A stretch of 64,000 nucleotides of DNA, from the NCBI RefSeq assembly GCF_001813675.1, contig NZ_KV813650.1, positions 253,114 through 317,113 on the forward strand. Reading direction: 5' to 3'. Every line of letters starts with the position of its first letter. Within the stretch, counting starts at the first letter, position 1. The notes below the pieces were generated by a model. The model did not search any database and was not told the DNA's origin. It saw only the letters and a program-made list of their open reading frames with translations. This DNA comes from Streptococcus sp. HMSC078D09 (GTDB lineage Bacteria > Bacillota > Bacilli > Lactobacillales > Streptococcaceae). Both the position numbers and the translations under genes were made by a program. This document shows, in pieces, positions 1 through 8,341 of the stretch.

Positions 1-551
1 CGGACCAGCTCTTTTATAAGGATGTCTATTTAGATCTTTACCAGTTAATTGAAATTGTAGCCAGCCTTCCTCAAGTAGATGACAGCAAACTTGCCAGCTA
101 CGGAGCCTCTCAAGGCGGTGCCCTGGCCCTGGTTGCTGCTGGATTGAATCCTCGTATACAACGAACGGTAGCCATTTATCCATTTTTATCGGATTTCAGA
201 CGTGTATTAGAGATCGGGAACACCAGCGAGGCCTATGACGAGCTTTTCCGTTATTTCAAGTTCCATGATCCATTCCACGAAACCGAAGATCGTTTGATGC
301 AGACTTTGGCCTATATTGATGTAAAAAATTTTGCCCATCGTATCAAAGGACAAGTTCACATGATTACCGGGCTAGATGATGATGTCTGTCATCCTGAAAC
401 ACAGTTTGCCATTTATAATCGATTAGAATGTCCAAAAGAGCATTTAATCATGCCAGAATATGCCCACGAAGCCATGAACGTTCAAGTCAATGATCGAGTC
501 TATAATTGGCTCTGTGGTAGCAAGATTTCATTTCAATATGTAGAAAAATAA
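1..551 (+). CDS. Acetyl xylan esterase / cephalosporin-C deacetylase family hydrolase, 3' part
   Basis: The reading frame is open from base 3, so the gene begins outside the window; about 182 C-terminal codons remain. The nucleophile elbow GASQGG lies around codon 37, and the later acid and base of the triad appear as DDDVCHPE and YAHEAMN. These match the alpha/beta-hydrolase family that removes acetyl groups from xylan or other acetylated sugars (Axe/Cah). In streptococci this enzyme is cytoplasmic and trims imported carbohydrates. It is the last gene before the acquired region. Its terminator (667-700) lies in an 83-bp sequence repeated at 3503. The family is well supported; the natural substrate is not known from sequence. 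Confidence 0.85.
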   Translation, partial: DQLFYKDVYLDLYQLIEIVASLPQVDDSKLASYGASQGGALALVAAGLNPRIQRTVAIYPFLSDFRRVLEIGNTSEAYDELFRYFKFHDPFHETEDRLMQTLAYIDVKNFAHRIKGQVHMITGLDDDVCHPETQFAIYNRLECPKEHLIMPEYAHEAMNVQVNDRVYNWLCGSKISFQYVEK

Positions 552-634
552 GTTAGAAAAGAAAATAATCAGTAGATCCATGTGATTTGCTGATTGTAAA
601 ACTAAAAGTTTATGTACAATTGACCAAACAAGAC

Positions 635-717
635 CTAAACCATTGATACAACTAAATTAGAAGCATAAAGTACATTCTTTAAAAAGTGTACTTTATTTTT
701 ATTTTGTACATTATTTT
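635..717. repeat. Direct repeat, left copy, flanking the SIR2/HEPN cassette
   Basis: An 83-bp stretch beginning CTAAACCATTGATA recurs in the same orientation at 3503-3585 with about nine mismatches. It contains a hairpin (AAAGTACA 667-674 with TGTACTTT 687-694) followed by T5, which serves as terminator for the esterase. The two copies bracket the two-gene cassette exactly, suggesting insertion with duplication, or capture by recombination between terminators. Confidence 0.8.
667..700 (+). terminator. Intrinsic terminator after the esterase
   Basis: AAAGTACA and TGTACTTT form an 8-bp stem with a 12-base loop, followed by a run of T. It lies about 115 bp past the esterase stop. Confidence 0.7.
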
Positions 718-893
718 GGAATGGTATTTTGTATGTTTGCTAGTGCATAATATCAGCTAATCGAAGAAATTGATTTGTACATTTTTTTACTCTAGTAACG
801 GTAGAAGAAGTGGTGGTTCAATTGTACATTTTATTTAAAATATTTATAGTTATAAGATTAGTATTTGAAGCATAAATAAAGTAGATACAGTGG

Positions 894-899
894 TATAAT
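894..899 (+). promoter_or_regulatory. Extended -10 promoter of the SIR2/HEPN operon
   Basis: TGG-TATAAT is a perfect -10 hexamer with a TG extension, 29 bp before the start codon at 929. No good -35 hexamer lies at the expected distance, consistent with an extended -10 promoter. The ribosome binding site AGGAGA is at 917-922. Confidence 0.6.
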
Positions 900-928
900 A
901 GTGTCAAAAGACTTTCAGGAGAAATGAC

Positions 929-1951
929 ATGAGATCGCACACAGTTATTCTAGGTGCTGGTGCTACTATTGCAGCAATTCCAGATGGTGATAAAAACGGC
1001 AAAAGTTCTTCAGTTATGAATGGATTGCTAAAAAAACTAAATTTAGAAGAAATTCTTGCTGGTGTTGAATTACAGACAAAGAGCGAAAATTTAGAAGATA
1101 TCTATTCAGAATTATTTGAGAGAGAAGAGTGCTCCGAAATAGTTAAAAAACTAGAAGAAAGACTCTATGATTATTTTGCTTCGTTGGAGTTACCTGATGA
1201 ACCAACAATTTATGATCTTTTAATATTAAGTTTAACTAATAAAGATTGCATAGCTACGTTTAATTGGGACCCTTTACTTATACAAGCTTATGTTCGCTGT
1301 TCAAAAATTACTCTGAACCTGCCACAAATTCTTTGTTTACATGGGAATGTAGCTGTCGGTTTTTGTGAAGAACATACTGAGTTTGGAACAGTAGATTACT
1401 ATTGCCCAACATGTTATAAAAAATTAAATCCAACAAAATTATTGTATCCCGTAAAAAACAAAGACTATTCTTCCGATGGATACATAAATTGGTGTTGGAA
1501 AGCATTAGATTACTTTGTCGATCATTCATATATGTTAACTATTTTTGGATACAGTGCTCCTAAGAGCGATGTAGATGCTGTTAATTTAATGAAAAAAGCA
1601 TGGGGAAATATTGAAGACCGACCACTTGAAGAAGTTTCCGTAATAGATATTATAGACGAAGAGACTATGCTAAATACATGGAAAGACTTTATTCATAGCC
1701 ATCATTATAGGTATTCAAATTCATTTTTTGATTCTTACTTAGCAAAATTTCCAAGAAGAACTTGTGAAACCGTATTTGCAACATTTTCATTAAATGTTCC
1801 TTCTGATGGTAGTAGAGGATTTAAAGAGAATTTTAATTGGGACATGATAAAAGAGTTTTTATCTGATATGTTAGTTGAAGAACAGGAAAATAAAGGAAAA
1901 TCAAATTTAAAATCGAGATATTTAGTTTGGGGTGAAGATGTTAACAAATAA
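929..1951 (+). CDS. SIR2-like (predicted NADase) protein, probable anti-phage effector
   Basis: A 340-residue protein with the sirtuin/SIR2 signatures in order: dinucleotide-binding ILGAGAT (7-13), TFNWD (110-114) in the place of TTNYD with the catalytic-type Asn, LHG with the catalytic-type His (137-139), a CPTC zinc-binding pair (159-162), and IFGYSAPKSD (205-214) in the place of the GySgpD motif. Bacterial SIR2 proteins outside the deacetylase clade are usually NAD-degrading effectors of abortive defence (Thoeris, DSR, SIR2-pAgo). The next gene starts inside this one, so the two are translationally coupled. The start is set by AGGAGA six bases upstream. Low G+C and the flanking direct repeats mark it as acquired. 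The NADase role is inferred from the family. Confidence 0.75.
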   Translation: MRSHTVILGAGATIAAIPDGDKNGKSSSVMNGLLKKLNLEEILAGVELQTKSENLEDIYSELFEREECSEIVKKLEERLYDYFASLELPDEPTIYDLLILSLTNKDCIATFNWDPLLIQAYVRCSKITLNLPQILCLHGNVAVGFCEEHTEFGTVDYYCPTCYKKLNPTKLLYPVKNKDYSSDGYINWCWKALDYFVDHSYMLTIFGYSAPKSDVDAVNLMKKAWGNIEDRPLEEVSVIDIIDEETMLNTWKDFIHSHHYRYSNSFFDSYLAKFPRRTCETVFATFSLNVPSDGSRGFKENFNWDMIKEFLSDMLVEEQENKGKSNLKSRYLVWGEDVNK

Positions 1952-3428
1952 TCCAATTAATCATAGTGTACTTAAATTGTCAATGGATTTCGATAATGCT
2001 TTTAAACATAAAAATATAGAGGAAATCTATAGACTAATAGAATTTGGAAAAAATATGGAAAACACTATTGATGATATTTCCAAAATTCAATTATTTTATT
2101 CTATTGGGACAGCATACGCTGATATATTTGAACTAAGTGATAACTTAGTTTTCAACATAGATACCGATTTTACAGTTCAACAAATTTATTACTTAAGAAA
2201 AGCTATAGAAATTTCAAATAACGTTGATATAAATTCTGAGAACAGTAGGTTTGTTTTCCCATTATTATGTTCACTTTACACTAATTACGCAAATTTATTA
2301 GATGCTTGTGGTAGAAAGCAGTTAGCTATTAAGATGTATTGTAAATGTATACAAATCAATCCAAGATTCACAATGGCTAGTGGTAACTTGGCTATTTGTC
2401 TAGATCATTATCGTAATTTTTTGAATGATAACGAACACCTCCACTTTATTAAAAAAATTAAAAATTTAATAGAAACAAGCATAACTGTTTCAGATCCAAA
2501 CAGAGTTGATTATGCAGAAAAGCGATTTATTGAACTTTACGAACAATATCTTAATTATAAAGACTTAGATGAATGCTCTTGTAAAACCATCGATTATAAT
2601 CCTAATTCACAAAAGTATCGCGAATGGTGTTGGAATAACGGGCTGTATCTTAATCCACTTAATGACTTACAAGCTGACGATATAAATAGATATGATGATA
2701 ATCTTTTACTACCAAGTTTATTATTTCAATCGGATAAAGATTTAAACAAATATATTTCTATGTTTAATCAAATTAAGCAAGAATATGTTTATGCGCGTTA
2801 TCTCTGTTTTAATAGCATTGAAATTGATTCGGTTCATTATGCTGATGAGAATGTTTATCTTATTGATTGTCTAGACTATGTACAATACTCTATCCGAGTT
2901 GAAGGATTAAAAGCATCTTTTAAAACACTATATTCATTATTAGATAAAGTAGCTATGTTTATAAATGAATATTATTCTTTAAAAATTAAAACTCGACAAG
3001 TAAATTTCCATTCAATTTGGAGATCAAATAGTGATTTAAATAAAATGTTGGATAAGAATATTGGTCTGTCATCTATATTTTGGATAGAGAAAGATTTTGA
3101 TAATGGTGATAATTCTTTAACAGCTAATCCAAACTCAAAGCGATTGAAAATTATTAGAAATTATTTAGAGCACAGATTTACTAATATAACATTGAATATT
3201 TTTAATGGAAGTGAAGATAATGAAGATAATAATGAAACCAGACTGTATCTAACTGAATTTGAACTTCAAGAGTTTGCATTAGATTTATTAAATCTTGTAA
3301 GAGAAGTTATTTTTTCACTCAAAAATGCCATTCAAATAAGTGAAAATGAAAAACAATCTACTATAAGCAGTGAAGTTGCTTTAATTCCGATAAATTATGA
3401 AGAAGTAGATTCGGAAGATAAATTATAG
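1938..3428 (+). CDS. TPR plus LA2681-type HEPN domain protein, partner of the SIR2 gene
   Basis: About 496 residues. The N-terminal half is helical with at least one clear TPR-like unit (about 115-165, including AIKMYCKCIQINPRF). The C-terminal half resembles the LA2681 HEPN family: a conserved stretch around NFHSIW, then GLSSIFWIEKD, then the HEPN ribonuclease signature RNYLEH (R407, N408, H412, fitting R-N-x3-H). HEPN proteins of defence and toxin loci are often metal-independent RNases. ATG 1938 is chosen, with GGGGTG just upstream; GTG 1932 is possible. It overlaps the SIR2 gene by 14 bp. I infer a two-gene system in which one protein senses and the other, or both, kill. The domain call is firm on the HEPN motif and moderate on the named family. 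Confidence 0.7.
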   Translation: MLTNNPINHSVLKLSMDFDNAFKHKNIEEIYRLIEFGKNMENTIDDISKIQLFYSIGTAYADIFELSDNLVFNIDTDFTVQQIYYLRKAIEISNNVDINSENSRFVFPLLCSLYTNYANLLDACGRKQLAIKMYCKCIQINPRFTMASGNLAICLDHYRNFLNDNEHLHFIKKIKNLIETSITVSDPNRVDYAEKRFIELYEQYLNYKDLDECSCKTIDYNPNSQKYREWCWNNGLYLNPLNDLQADDINRYDDNLLLPSLLFQSDKDLNKYISMFNQIKQEYVYARYLCFNSIEIDSVHYADENVYLIDCLDYVQYSIRVEGLKASFKTLYSLLDKVAMFINEYYSLKIKTRQVNFHSIWRSNSDLNKMLDKNIGLSSIFWIEKDFDNGDNSLTANPNSKRLKIIRNYLEHRFTNITLNIFNGSEDNEDNNETRLYLTEFELQEFALDLLNLVREVIFSLKNAIQISENEKQSTISSEVALIPINYEEVDSEDKL

Positions 3429-3502
3429 CATTGAACATACAATTTATAGTCGTTATAAAAAGCAATAGCCTAAATTCATTTAACTAATCGACTTAACTAG
3501 AT

Positions 3503-3585
3503 CTAAACCATTGATAAAACTGAATTAGAAGGATAAAGTACACTCATTAAGCAGTGTACTTTATTTTTGTTTTGTACATTATTTG
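3503..3585. repeat. Direct repeat, right copy, flanking the SIR2/HEPN cassette
   Basis: Second copy of the 635-717 sequence. It contains the matching terminator hairpin (3535-3562, AAAGTACACT with AGTGTACTTT, then T5), which ends the SIR2/HEPN transcript. Confidence 0.8.
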
Positions 3586-4128
3586 TTGATTGCTTAATCA
3601 ATACTACATCGCTATCAGGCAATTCAGTCTCCATTTAGTCCTCTAAAACCCATGTTGAGGCGGTAAGTTTGCTAGTCAAGGAGTAAAACGACGAAGATTA
3701 GCATTTACTTCCGCCCATGCGATAGCTGTCCGTGATTGACAAGTGCTAGCACGCAGACAGAACGGAGATAGCGAACCGCTGAGTGTGTCGCTCTGCTCGT
3801 AAAAGCTTAGAAACCTTTGAACGAAAGGGATAATGAAAGCCTTGATTGCAAGGCTTTTTGCTTTATGGTGGGTAAGTATCAGAGTGAGAAAATTTTTGGA
3901 ATGAATAGAAGTGATAGCTAGAAATTATCAGTTTCTATTTCCATTTACCCTGTGGGTACGTGTTTGTTTCCATTGACAAGGAGTTTGTGGGAATAGAAAT
4001 GTACCCACCTTGTTTGAATCAAGTGAAGTGTAGTTGAAGGAAATCTGTTGAAAGCAATACTTCATTTTACCGAATAAGTAATAATTTAGGCAACTTCAAA
4101 TCGATTAAAAAAAACTATTTTAAAGGTT
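3586..4128. other. Non-coding left arm of the Mega element
   Basis: No credible gene. Bases 3652-3665 (TGTTGAGGCGGTA) resemble 9162-9174 (CGTTGAGGCAGTA) at the other side of Mega. Both sides also carry a CTTAGAAA-like segment followed by a hairpin on AAGCCTTG/CAAGG and T-run (3836-3859 on the left, about 9212-9238 on the right). The left terminator pairs AAAGCCTTG 3836-3844 with CAAGGCTTT 3849-3857. Bases 3932-4008 hold two interleaved inverted repeats (see findings). These look like remnants of a larger conjugative element. Confidence 0.5.
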
Positions 4129-4161
4129 AAGAGTAGACAAAAATTGTCCACTCTTTTTTGC
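4129..4161 (+). terminator. Intrinsic terminator in the Mega left arm
   Basis: AAGAGTAGACAA (4129-4140) pairs with TTGTCCACTCTT (4144-4155), with one G-U wobble and a 3-base loop, followed by T6. No intact gene precedes it, so it probably belonged to a lost gene. Confidence 0.7.
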
Positions 4162-4200
4162 AAACTCAATTTATCAATAAATGAAATGAGGGAATGTAAA

Positions 4201-4371
4201 ATGAAATATTTTGAGGTTGAGTTAGAAAATCCTGATGAATTTTTAAAACTACAAACAGAAGATTTTGTGAAAGCTAATCGCTTGCTACTAAGGAAGATAA
4301 TCCAGAGCGTTACAGTCTATGAAGAAAACTTCGTCATATCCTTTAAATCTGGCATCGAATTGGAAGTATGA
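4201..4371 (+). pseudogene. Remnant of a large serine recombinase C-terminus
   Basis: A 56-residue reading frame from ATG 4201, with GAGGGA upstream. The end reads IIQSVTVYEENFVISFKSG, which resembles the extreme C-terminus of large serine recombinases (TnpX/CcrB-like, ending in a beta-strand with FKxG). The catalytic and zinc parts are absent. The frame stays open upstream to about 4144, but that part overlaps a terminator. I read it as a scar of an integrase deleted when this element formed. An independent small protein cannot be excluded. Confidence 0.45.
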
Positions 4372-4393
4372 GTCTCATTCCATAACTTTTATA

Positions 4394-4422
4394 TTGAACA
4401 TATCATCTTGTTGTGTTATACT
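4394..4422 (+). promoter_or_regulatory. Promoter of the mef/msr(D) operon
   Basis: -35 TTGAAC (4394-4399) and -10 TATACT (4417-4422) are separated by 17 bp, about 40 bp before the leader peptide start. Confidence 0.8.
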
Positions 4423-4462
4423 ATAAATTGATATAAACAAAGATGTAGGAGGAACCGAAACT

Positions 4463-4489
4463 ATGACAGCCTCAATGCGTTTAAGATAA
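4463..4489 (+). CDS. Macrolide-sensing leader peptide MTASMRLR upstream of mef
   Basis: An eight-codon frame, MTASMRLR, with a strong AGGAGG site at 4447-4452. This peptide is known from mef/msr(D) elements. A ribosome stalled on it by an erythromycin-type drug shifts the downstream RNA fold and lets polymerase read through into mef. Two hairpins with T-runs follow before mef (4500-4537 and 4652-4694). The identity with the known peptide is exact. Confidence 0.92.
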   Translation: MTASMRLR

Positions 4490-4499
4490 GCTGGCAATA

Positions 4500-4537
4500 A
4501 AAAAAGCAGAATCTATACCCGATGATAGGCTTTTTTG
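4500..4537 (+). terminator. Attenuator hairpin after the mef leader peptide
   Basis: AAAAAAGC at the left pairs with GCTTTTTT at the right of an imperfect hairpin, with T6 at its end. Its place 10 bp after the leader stop fits transcription attenuation relieved by ribosome stalling. Confidence 0.7.
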
Positions 4538-4651
4538 TTGTGCTTATTTATACGATATTGAGCATTCATTAGTTACGGTGAGGATATTGGTTATTTAACT
4601 ATACCTTTATTTAACTATGTCTTTAATATGAATGTTTCCAAATTGTATGTA

Positions 4652-4694
4652 TGCAGACCAAAAGCCACATTGTGGGGTTTGGCCTGCATTTTTT
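4652..4694 (+). terminator. Second hairpin with T-run before mef
   Basis: TGCAGACCAAAAGCCAC pairs with GTGGGGTTTGGCCTGCA through a long, nearly complete stem, followed by T6 at 4689-4694. It lies 60 bp before the mef start and would block basal read-through. Confidence 0.7.
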
Positions 4695-4756
4695 ATTGCC
4701 TAGAATGCTATTCAAAATAGAAATTCAAGCAAAATAATATGCAGGAGATAATATAA

Positions 4757-5974
4757 ATGGAAAAATACAACAATTGGAAACGAAAATTTTATGCAATATG
4801 GGCAGGGCAAGCAGTATCATTAATCACTAGTGCCATCCTGCAAATGGCGATTATTTTTTACCTTACAGAAAAAACAGGATCTGCGATGGTCTTGTCTATG
4901 GCTTCATTAGTAGGTTTTTTACCCTATGCGATTTTGGGACCTGCCATTGGTGTGCTAGTGGATCGTCATGATAGGAAGAAGATAATGATTGGTGCCGATT
5001 TAATTATCGCAGCAGCTGGTGCAGTGCTTGCTATTGTTGCATTCTGTATGGAGCTACCTGTCTGGATGATTATGATAGTATTGTTTATCCGTAGCATTGG
5101 AACAGCTTTTCATACCCCAGCACTCAATGCGGTTACACCACTTTTAGTACCAGAAGAACAGCTAACGAAATGCGCAGGCTATAGTCAGTCTTTGCAGTCT
5201 ATAAGCTATATTGTTAGTCCGGCAGTTGCAGCACTCTTATACTCCGTTTGGGATTTAAATGCTATTATTGCCATCGACGTATTGGGTGCTGTGATTGCAT
5301 CTATTACGGTAGCAATTGTACGTATACCTAAGCTGGGTAATCAAGTGCAAAGTTTAGAACCAAATTTCATAAGGGAGATGAAAGAAGGAGTTGTGGTTCT
5401 GAGACAAAACAAAGGATTGTTTGCCTTATTACTCTTAGGAACACTATATACTTTTGTTTATATGCCAATCAATGCACTATTTCCTTTAATAAGCATGGAA
5501 CACTTTAATGGAACGCCTGTGCATATTTCTATTACGGAAATTTCCTTTGCATTTGGGATGCTAGCAGGAGGCTTATTATTAGGAAGATTAGGGGGCTTCG
5601 AAAAGCATGTATTACTAATAACAAGTTCATTTTTTATAATGGGGACCAGTTTAGCCGTTTCGGGAATACTTCCTCCAAATGGATTTGTAATATTCGTAGT
5701 TTGCTGTGCAATAATGGGGCTTTCGGTGCCATTTTATAGCGGTGTGCAAACAGCTCTTTTTCAGGAGAAAATTAAGCCTGAATATTTAGGACGTGTATTT
5801 TCTTTGATCGGAAGTATCATGTCACTTGCTATGCCAATTGGGTTAATTCTTTCTGGATTCTTTGCTGATAAAATCGGTGTAAATCATTGGTTTTTACTAT
5901 CAGGTATTTTAATTATTGGCATTGCTATAGTTTGCCAAATGATAACTGAGGTTAGAAAATTAGATTTAAAATAA
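4757..5974 (+). CDS. mef(E): Macrolide efflux MFS transporter, Mef(E)-type
   Basis: A 405-residue major-facilitator protein with about 12 membrane helices and the MFS loop motif GVLVDRHDRKK near residue 65. It exports 14- and 15-membered macrolides (M phenotype) by proton antiport. The sequence matches the Mef(A)/Mef(E) group end to end. Segments such as SMEHFNGTPV and GRLGGFEKH fit the E rather than the A allele as I remember them. It is the first gene of an inducible operon with msr(D), 119 bp downstream. The start follows CAGGAG 9 bp upstream. Allele assignment needs comparison; the family is certain. Confidence 0.9.
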   Translation: MEKYNNWKRKFYAIWAGQAVSLITSAILQMAIIFYLTEKTGSAMVLSMASLVGFLPYAILGPAIGVLVDRHDRKKIMIGADLIIAAAGAVLAIVAFCMELPVWMIMIVLFIRSIGTAFHTPALNAVTPLLVPEEQLTKCAGYSQSLQSISYIVSPAVAALLYSVWDLNAIIAIDVLGAVIASITVAIVRIPKLGNQVQSLEPNFIREMKEGVVVLRQNKGLFALLLLGTLYTFVYMPINALFPLISMEHFNGTPVHISITEISFAFGMLAGGLLLGRLGGFEKHVLLITSSFFIMGTSLAVSGILPPNGFVIFVVCCAIMGLSVPFYSGVQTALFQEKIKPEYLGRVFSLIGSIMSLAMPIGLILSGFFADKIGVNHWFLLSGILIIGIAIVCQMITEVRKLDLK

Positions 5975-5994
5975 ACAATATTGGAGGAATATTT

Positions 5995-6015
5995 ATGTAT
6001 CTTATTTTCATGTAA
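5995..6015 (+). CDS. msrDL: Leader peptide MYLIFM controlling msr(D)
   Basis: A six-codon frame, MYLIFM, preceded by TTGGAGGA. This is the known MsrDL peptide, on which macrolides stall the ribosome and thereby induce msr(D). It sits in the mef-msr(D) gap, followed by the hairpin GCAGGGTTTTCCCTGC (6033-6048). Confidence 0.92.
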   Translation: MYLIFM

Positions 6016-6025
6016 CTCTTCCTGC

Positions 6026-6074
6026 TAAAATCGCAGGGTTTTCCCTGCATACAAGCAAATGAAAGCATGCGATT
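6026..6074 (+). promoter_or_regulatory. Terminator/antiterminator switch between MsrDL and msr(D)
   Basis: GCAGGG and CCCTGC (6033-6048) form a short hairpin. AATCGCA (6028-6034) can instead pair with TGCGATT (6068-6074). The two folds share bases and are therefore mutually exclusive, as expected for stalling-controlled attenuation. Confidence 0.6.
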
Positions 6075-6093
6075 ATAGACAGGAGGAAATGTT

Positions 6094-7557
6094 ATGGAAT
6101 TAATATTAAAAGCAAAAGACATTCGTGTGGAATTCAAAGGACGCGATGTTTTAGATATAAATGAATTAGAAGTATATGATTATGACCGTATTGGTTTAGT
6201 AGGAGCAAATGGTGCTGGAAAAAGCACTTTACTCAGGGTACTTTTAGGAGAATTAACTCCCCCAGGATGTAAAATGAATCGTCTGGGTGAACTTGCCTAT
6301 ATTCCCCAGTTGGACGAAGTAACTCTGCAGGAGGAAAAAGATTTTGCACTTGTAGGCAAGCTAGGTGTTGAGCAATTAAATATACAGACTATGAGCGGTG
6401 GTGAAGAAACAAGGCTTAAAATAGCACAGGCCTTATCGGCACAGGTTCATGGTATTTTAGCGGATGAACCTACGAGCCATTTAGACCGTGAAGGAATTGA
6501 TTTTCTAATAGGACAGCTAAAATATTTTACAGGTGCACTGTTAGTTATTAGCCATGACCGCTATTTTCTTGATGAAATAGTAGATAAAATATGGGAACTG
6601 AAAGATGGCAAAATCACTGAGTATTGGGGAAACTATTCTGATTATCTTCGTCAGAAAGAGGAAGAACGTAAGAGCCAAGCTGCAGAATACGAACAATTTA
6701 TTGCGGAACGTGCCCGATTGGAAAGGGCTGCGGAGGAAAAGCGAAAACAGGCTCGTAAAATAGAACAGAAGGCAAAAGGTTCTTCAAAGAAAAAAAGTAC
6801 TGAAGACGGAGGGCGTTTAGCTCATCAAAAATCAATAGGAAGTAAGGAAAAAAAGATGTATAATGCTGCTAAAACCCTAGAGCACAGGATTGCGGCCTTA
6901 GGAAAAGTAGAAGCTCCGGAAGGCATTCGCAGAATTCGTTTCAGGCAAAGTAAAGCATTGGAGCTCCATAATCCATACCCTATAGTCGGTGCAGAAATTA
7001 ATAAAGTATTTGGGGATAAGGCTCTGTTTGAAAATGCATCTTTTCAAATTCCGTTAGGAGCAAAAGTGGCGTTAACTGGTGGTAATGGAATCGGAAAAAC
7101 AACTTTAATCCAAATGATCTTAAACCATGAAGAAGGAATTTCTATTTCGCCTAAGGCAAAAATAGGTTACTTTGCACAGAATGGTTACAAGTACAACAGT
7201 AATCAGAATGTTATGGAGTTTATGCAGAAGGATTGTGACTACAATATATCAGAAATTCGTTCAGTGCTAGCATCTATGGGGTTCAAACAGAACGATATTG
7301 GAAAAAGTTTATCTGTTTTAAGCGGTGGAGAAATTATAAAATTGTTGCTTGCTAAAATGCTCATGGGTAGATATAACATCCTAATAATGGATGAACCCAG
7401 TAACTTCCTTGACATACCAAGTTTAGAGGCTTTGGAAATACTAATGAAGGAGTACACCGGAACTATCGTGTTTATCACCCACGATAAACGATTACTCGAA
7501 AATGTAGCAGATGTAGTTTATGAAATTAGAGATAAGAAAATAAATCTGAAACATTAA
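6094..7557 (+). CDS. msr(D): ABC-F ribosome protection protein Msr(D) (Mel)
   Basis: A 487-residue soluble protein with two ABC domains and no membrane segment. First domain: Walker A GANGAGKS (37-44), signature SGGEETR (about 101), Walker B with ADEPTSHLD. Second domain: GGNGIGKTT (about 329), LSGGEI (about 408), MDEPSNFLD. The charged linker (about 185-265) is the ABC-F arm that reaches into the ribosome and displaces macrolides and ketolides. The start is set by AGGAGG at 6081. It is co-transcribed with mef and separately controlled by MsrDL. Length and motifs match Msr(D). Confidence 0.95.
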
Positions 7558-7645
7558 ATTTAAGGTAGTCGCTGGTCAGTATAGTCTGTTCTGGTTGGCG
7601 ACTCCATTGTTAAAGAGTATAAAGACTTTAGATTTTATGAATATT

Positions 7646-7682
7646 AAAAATAGGAACAGTCAATTGAACTGCTCCTATTTTT
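7646..7682. terminator. Bidirectional terminator between msr(D) and the SOS block
   Basis: AAATAGGAACAGT and ACTGCTCCTATTT form a stem with A-run before and T-run after. It can end transcripts from msr(D) on + and from the convergent genes on -. Confidence 0.8.
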
Positions 7683-7974
7683 CTGCTAAATATATTGTAG
7701 TTTTCTTATATGTATAATGATAGATTAGCGGATTCTCATCTACGGTACTTACTTCAAATATGAAGAAGTGATCGCGGTTATCTCTGGACTTTTCCTTATT
7801 GAGGACAAAGTAATTCTTACGTGAAGTCGCCATTGTTTTTAGGATATCATCAGTTAGGAAGGTCAATGGAATATTCATGTTAGAGTAGCGGTAGAAGTCA
7901 CGTTCAAAATCTTGGTAGCTCTCGCTATAATAGTCCATTTGTAGGTGATTACGCTGAAACTCAAGCTGATTCAT
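7675..7974 (-). CDS. Small DUF5960-like protein of the Tn5252-type SOS block
   Basis: A 99-residue protein, acidic and aromatic-rich, with no catalytic motif I recognise. It is the last gene of a - strand group with umuC, a little-finger protein and a YolD-like gene. That order is typical of streptococcal conjugative elements and of the tail of Mega. The start at 7974 is chosen for GAGGAGG seven bases upstream; an in-frame upstream Met at 7998 lacks such a site. It overlaps the YolD-like gene by 14 bp. The DUF5960 name is from memory and moderately sure. Confidence 0.65.
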   Translation of the reverse strand: MNQLEFQRNHLQMDYYSESYQDFERDFYRYSNMNIPLTFLTDDILKTMATSRKNYFVLNKEKSRDNRDHFFIFEVSTVDENPLIYHYTYKKTTIYLAEK

Positions 7975-8329
7975 AGAGCACCTCCTCGACAAGTTCAATA
8001 CTAATAATGTCTTTTAATTTCAAATTGATGTGACCTGTTGTAGTTTTTATCAAAATGAAATCTTTGGTCAGACTTGGTATTGTTCCAGTGTAGGAAACAC
8101 GCTTGTTTTTTTTAATCACTTGAATGCGTGTGCGTAGCTGCCCGGCGTATACTTGACTGAGGAGTAATAATTTCTTCTCTAGTGATAAGTCAGACATGTA
8201 CGTTACTTTGTTTGTATCATCAGAGAGTGCTGATGCATGTTCAGATAGGAAAAAGCCCATCCATTTTTGCATCTTTGTATCCTGGTACTCTCTTGCTGAT
8301 TGAAATGGTAAATATGAACGGTCAATCAT
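7961..8329 (-). CDS. YolD-like family protein
   Basis: A 122-residue protein containing the YolD signature in its N-terminal half (DRSYLPFQSAREYQ, then KMQKWMGFFLSEH) and a C-terminal beta-rich part (YTGTIPSLTKDFILI, then LKLKDIISIELVE). YolD-like proteins are co-encoded with Y-family polymerases UvrX/UmuC in Firmicutes plasmids, phages and conjugative elements and are thought to act with them in SOS mutagenesis. The start has AAAGGA upstream. Its polymerase partner here is truncated, so it is probably a passenger. Confidence 0.75.
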   Translation of the reverse strand: MIDRSYLPFQSAREYQDTKMQKWMGFFLSEHASALSDDTNKVTYMSDLSLEKKLLLLSQVYAGQLRTRIQVIKKNKRVSYTGTIPSLTKDFILIKTTTGHINLKLKDIISIELVEEVLYESA

Positions 8330-8341
8330 ATCAAATCCTTT

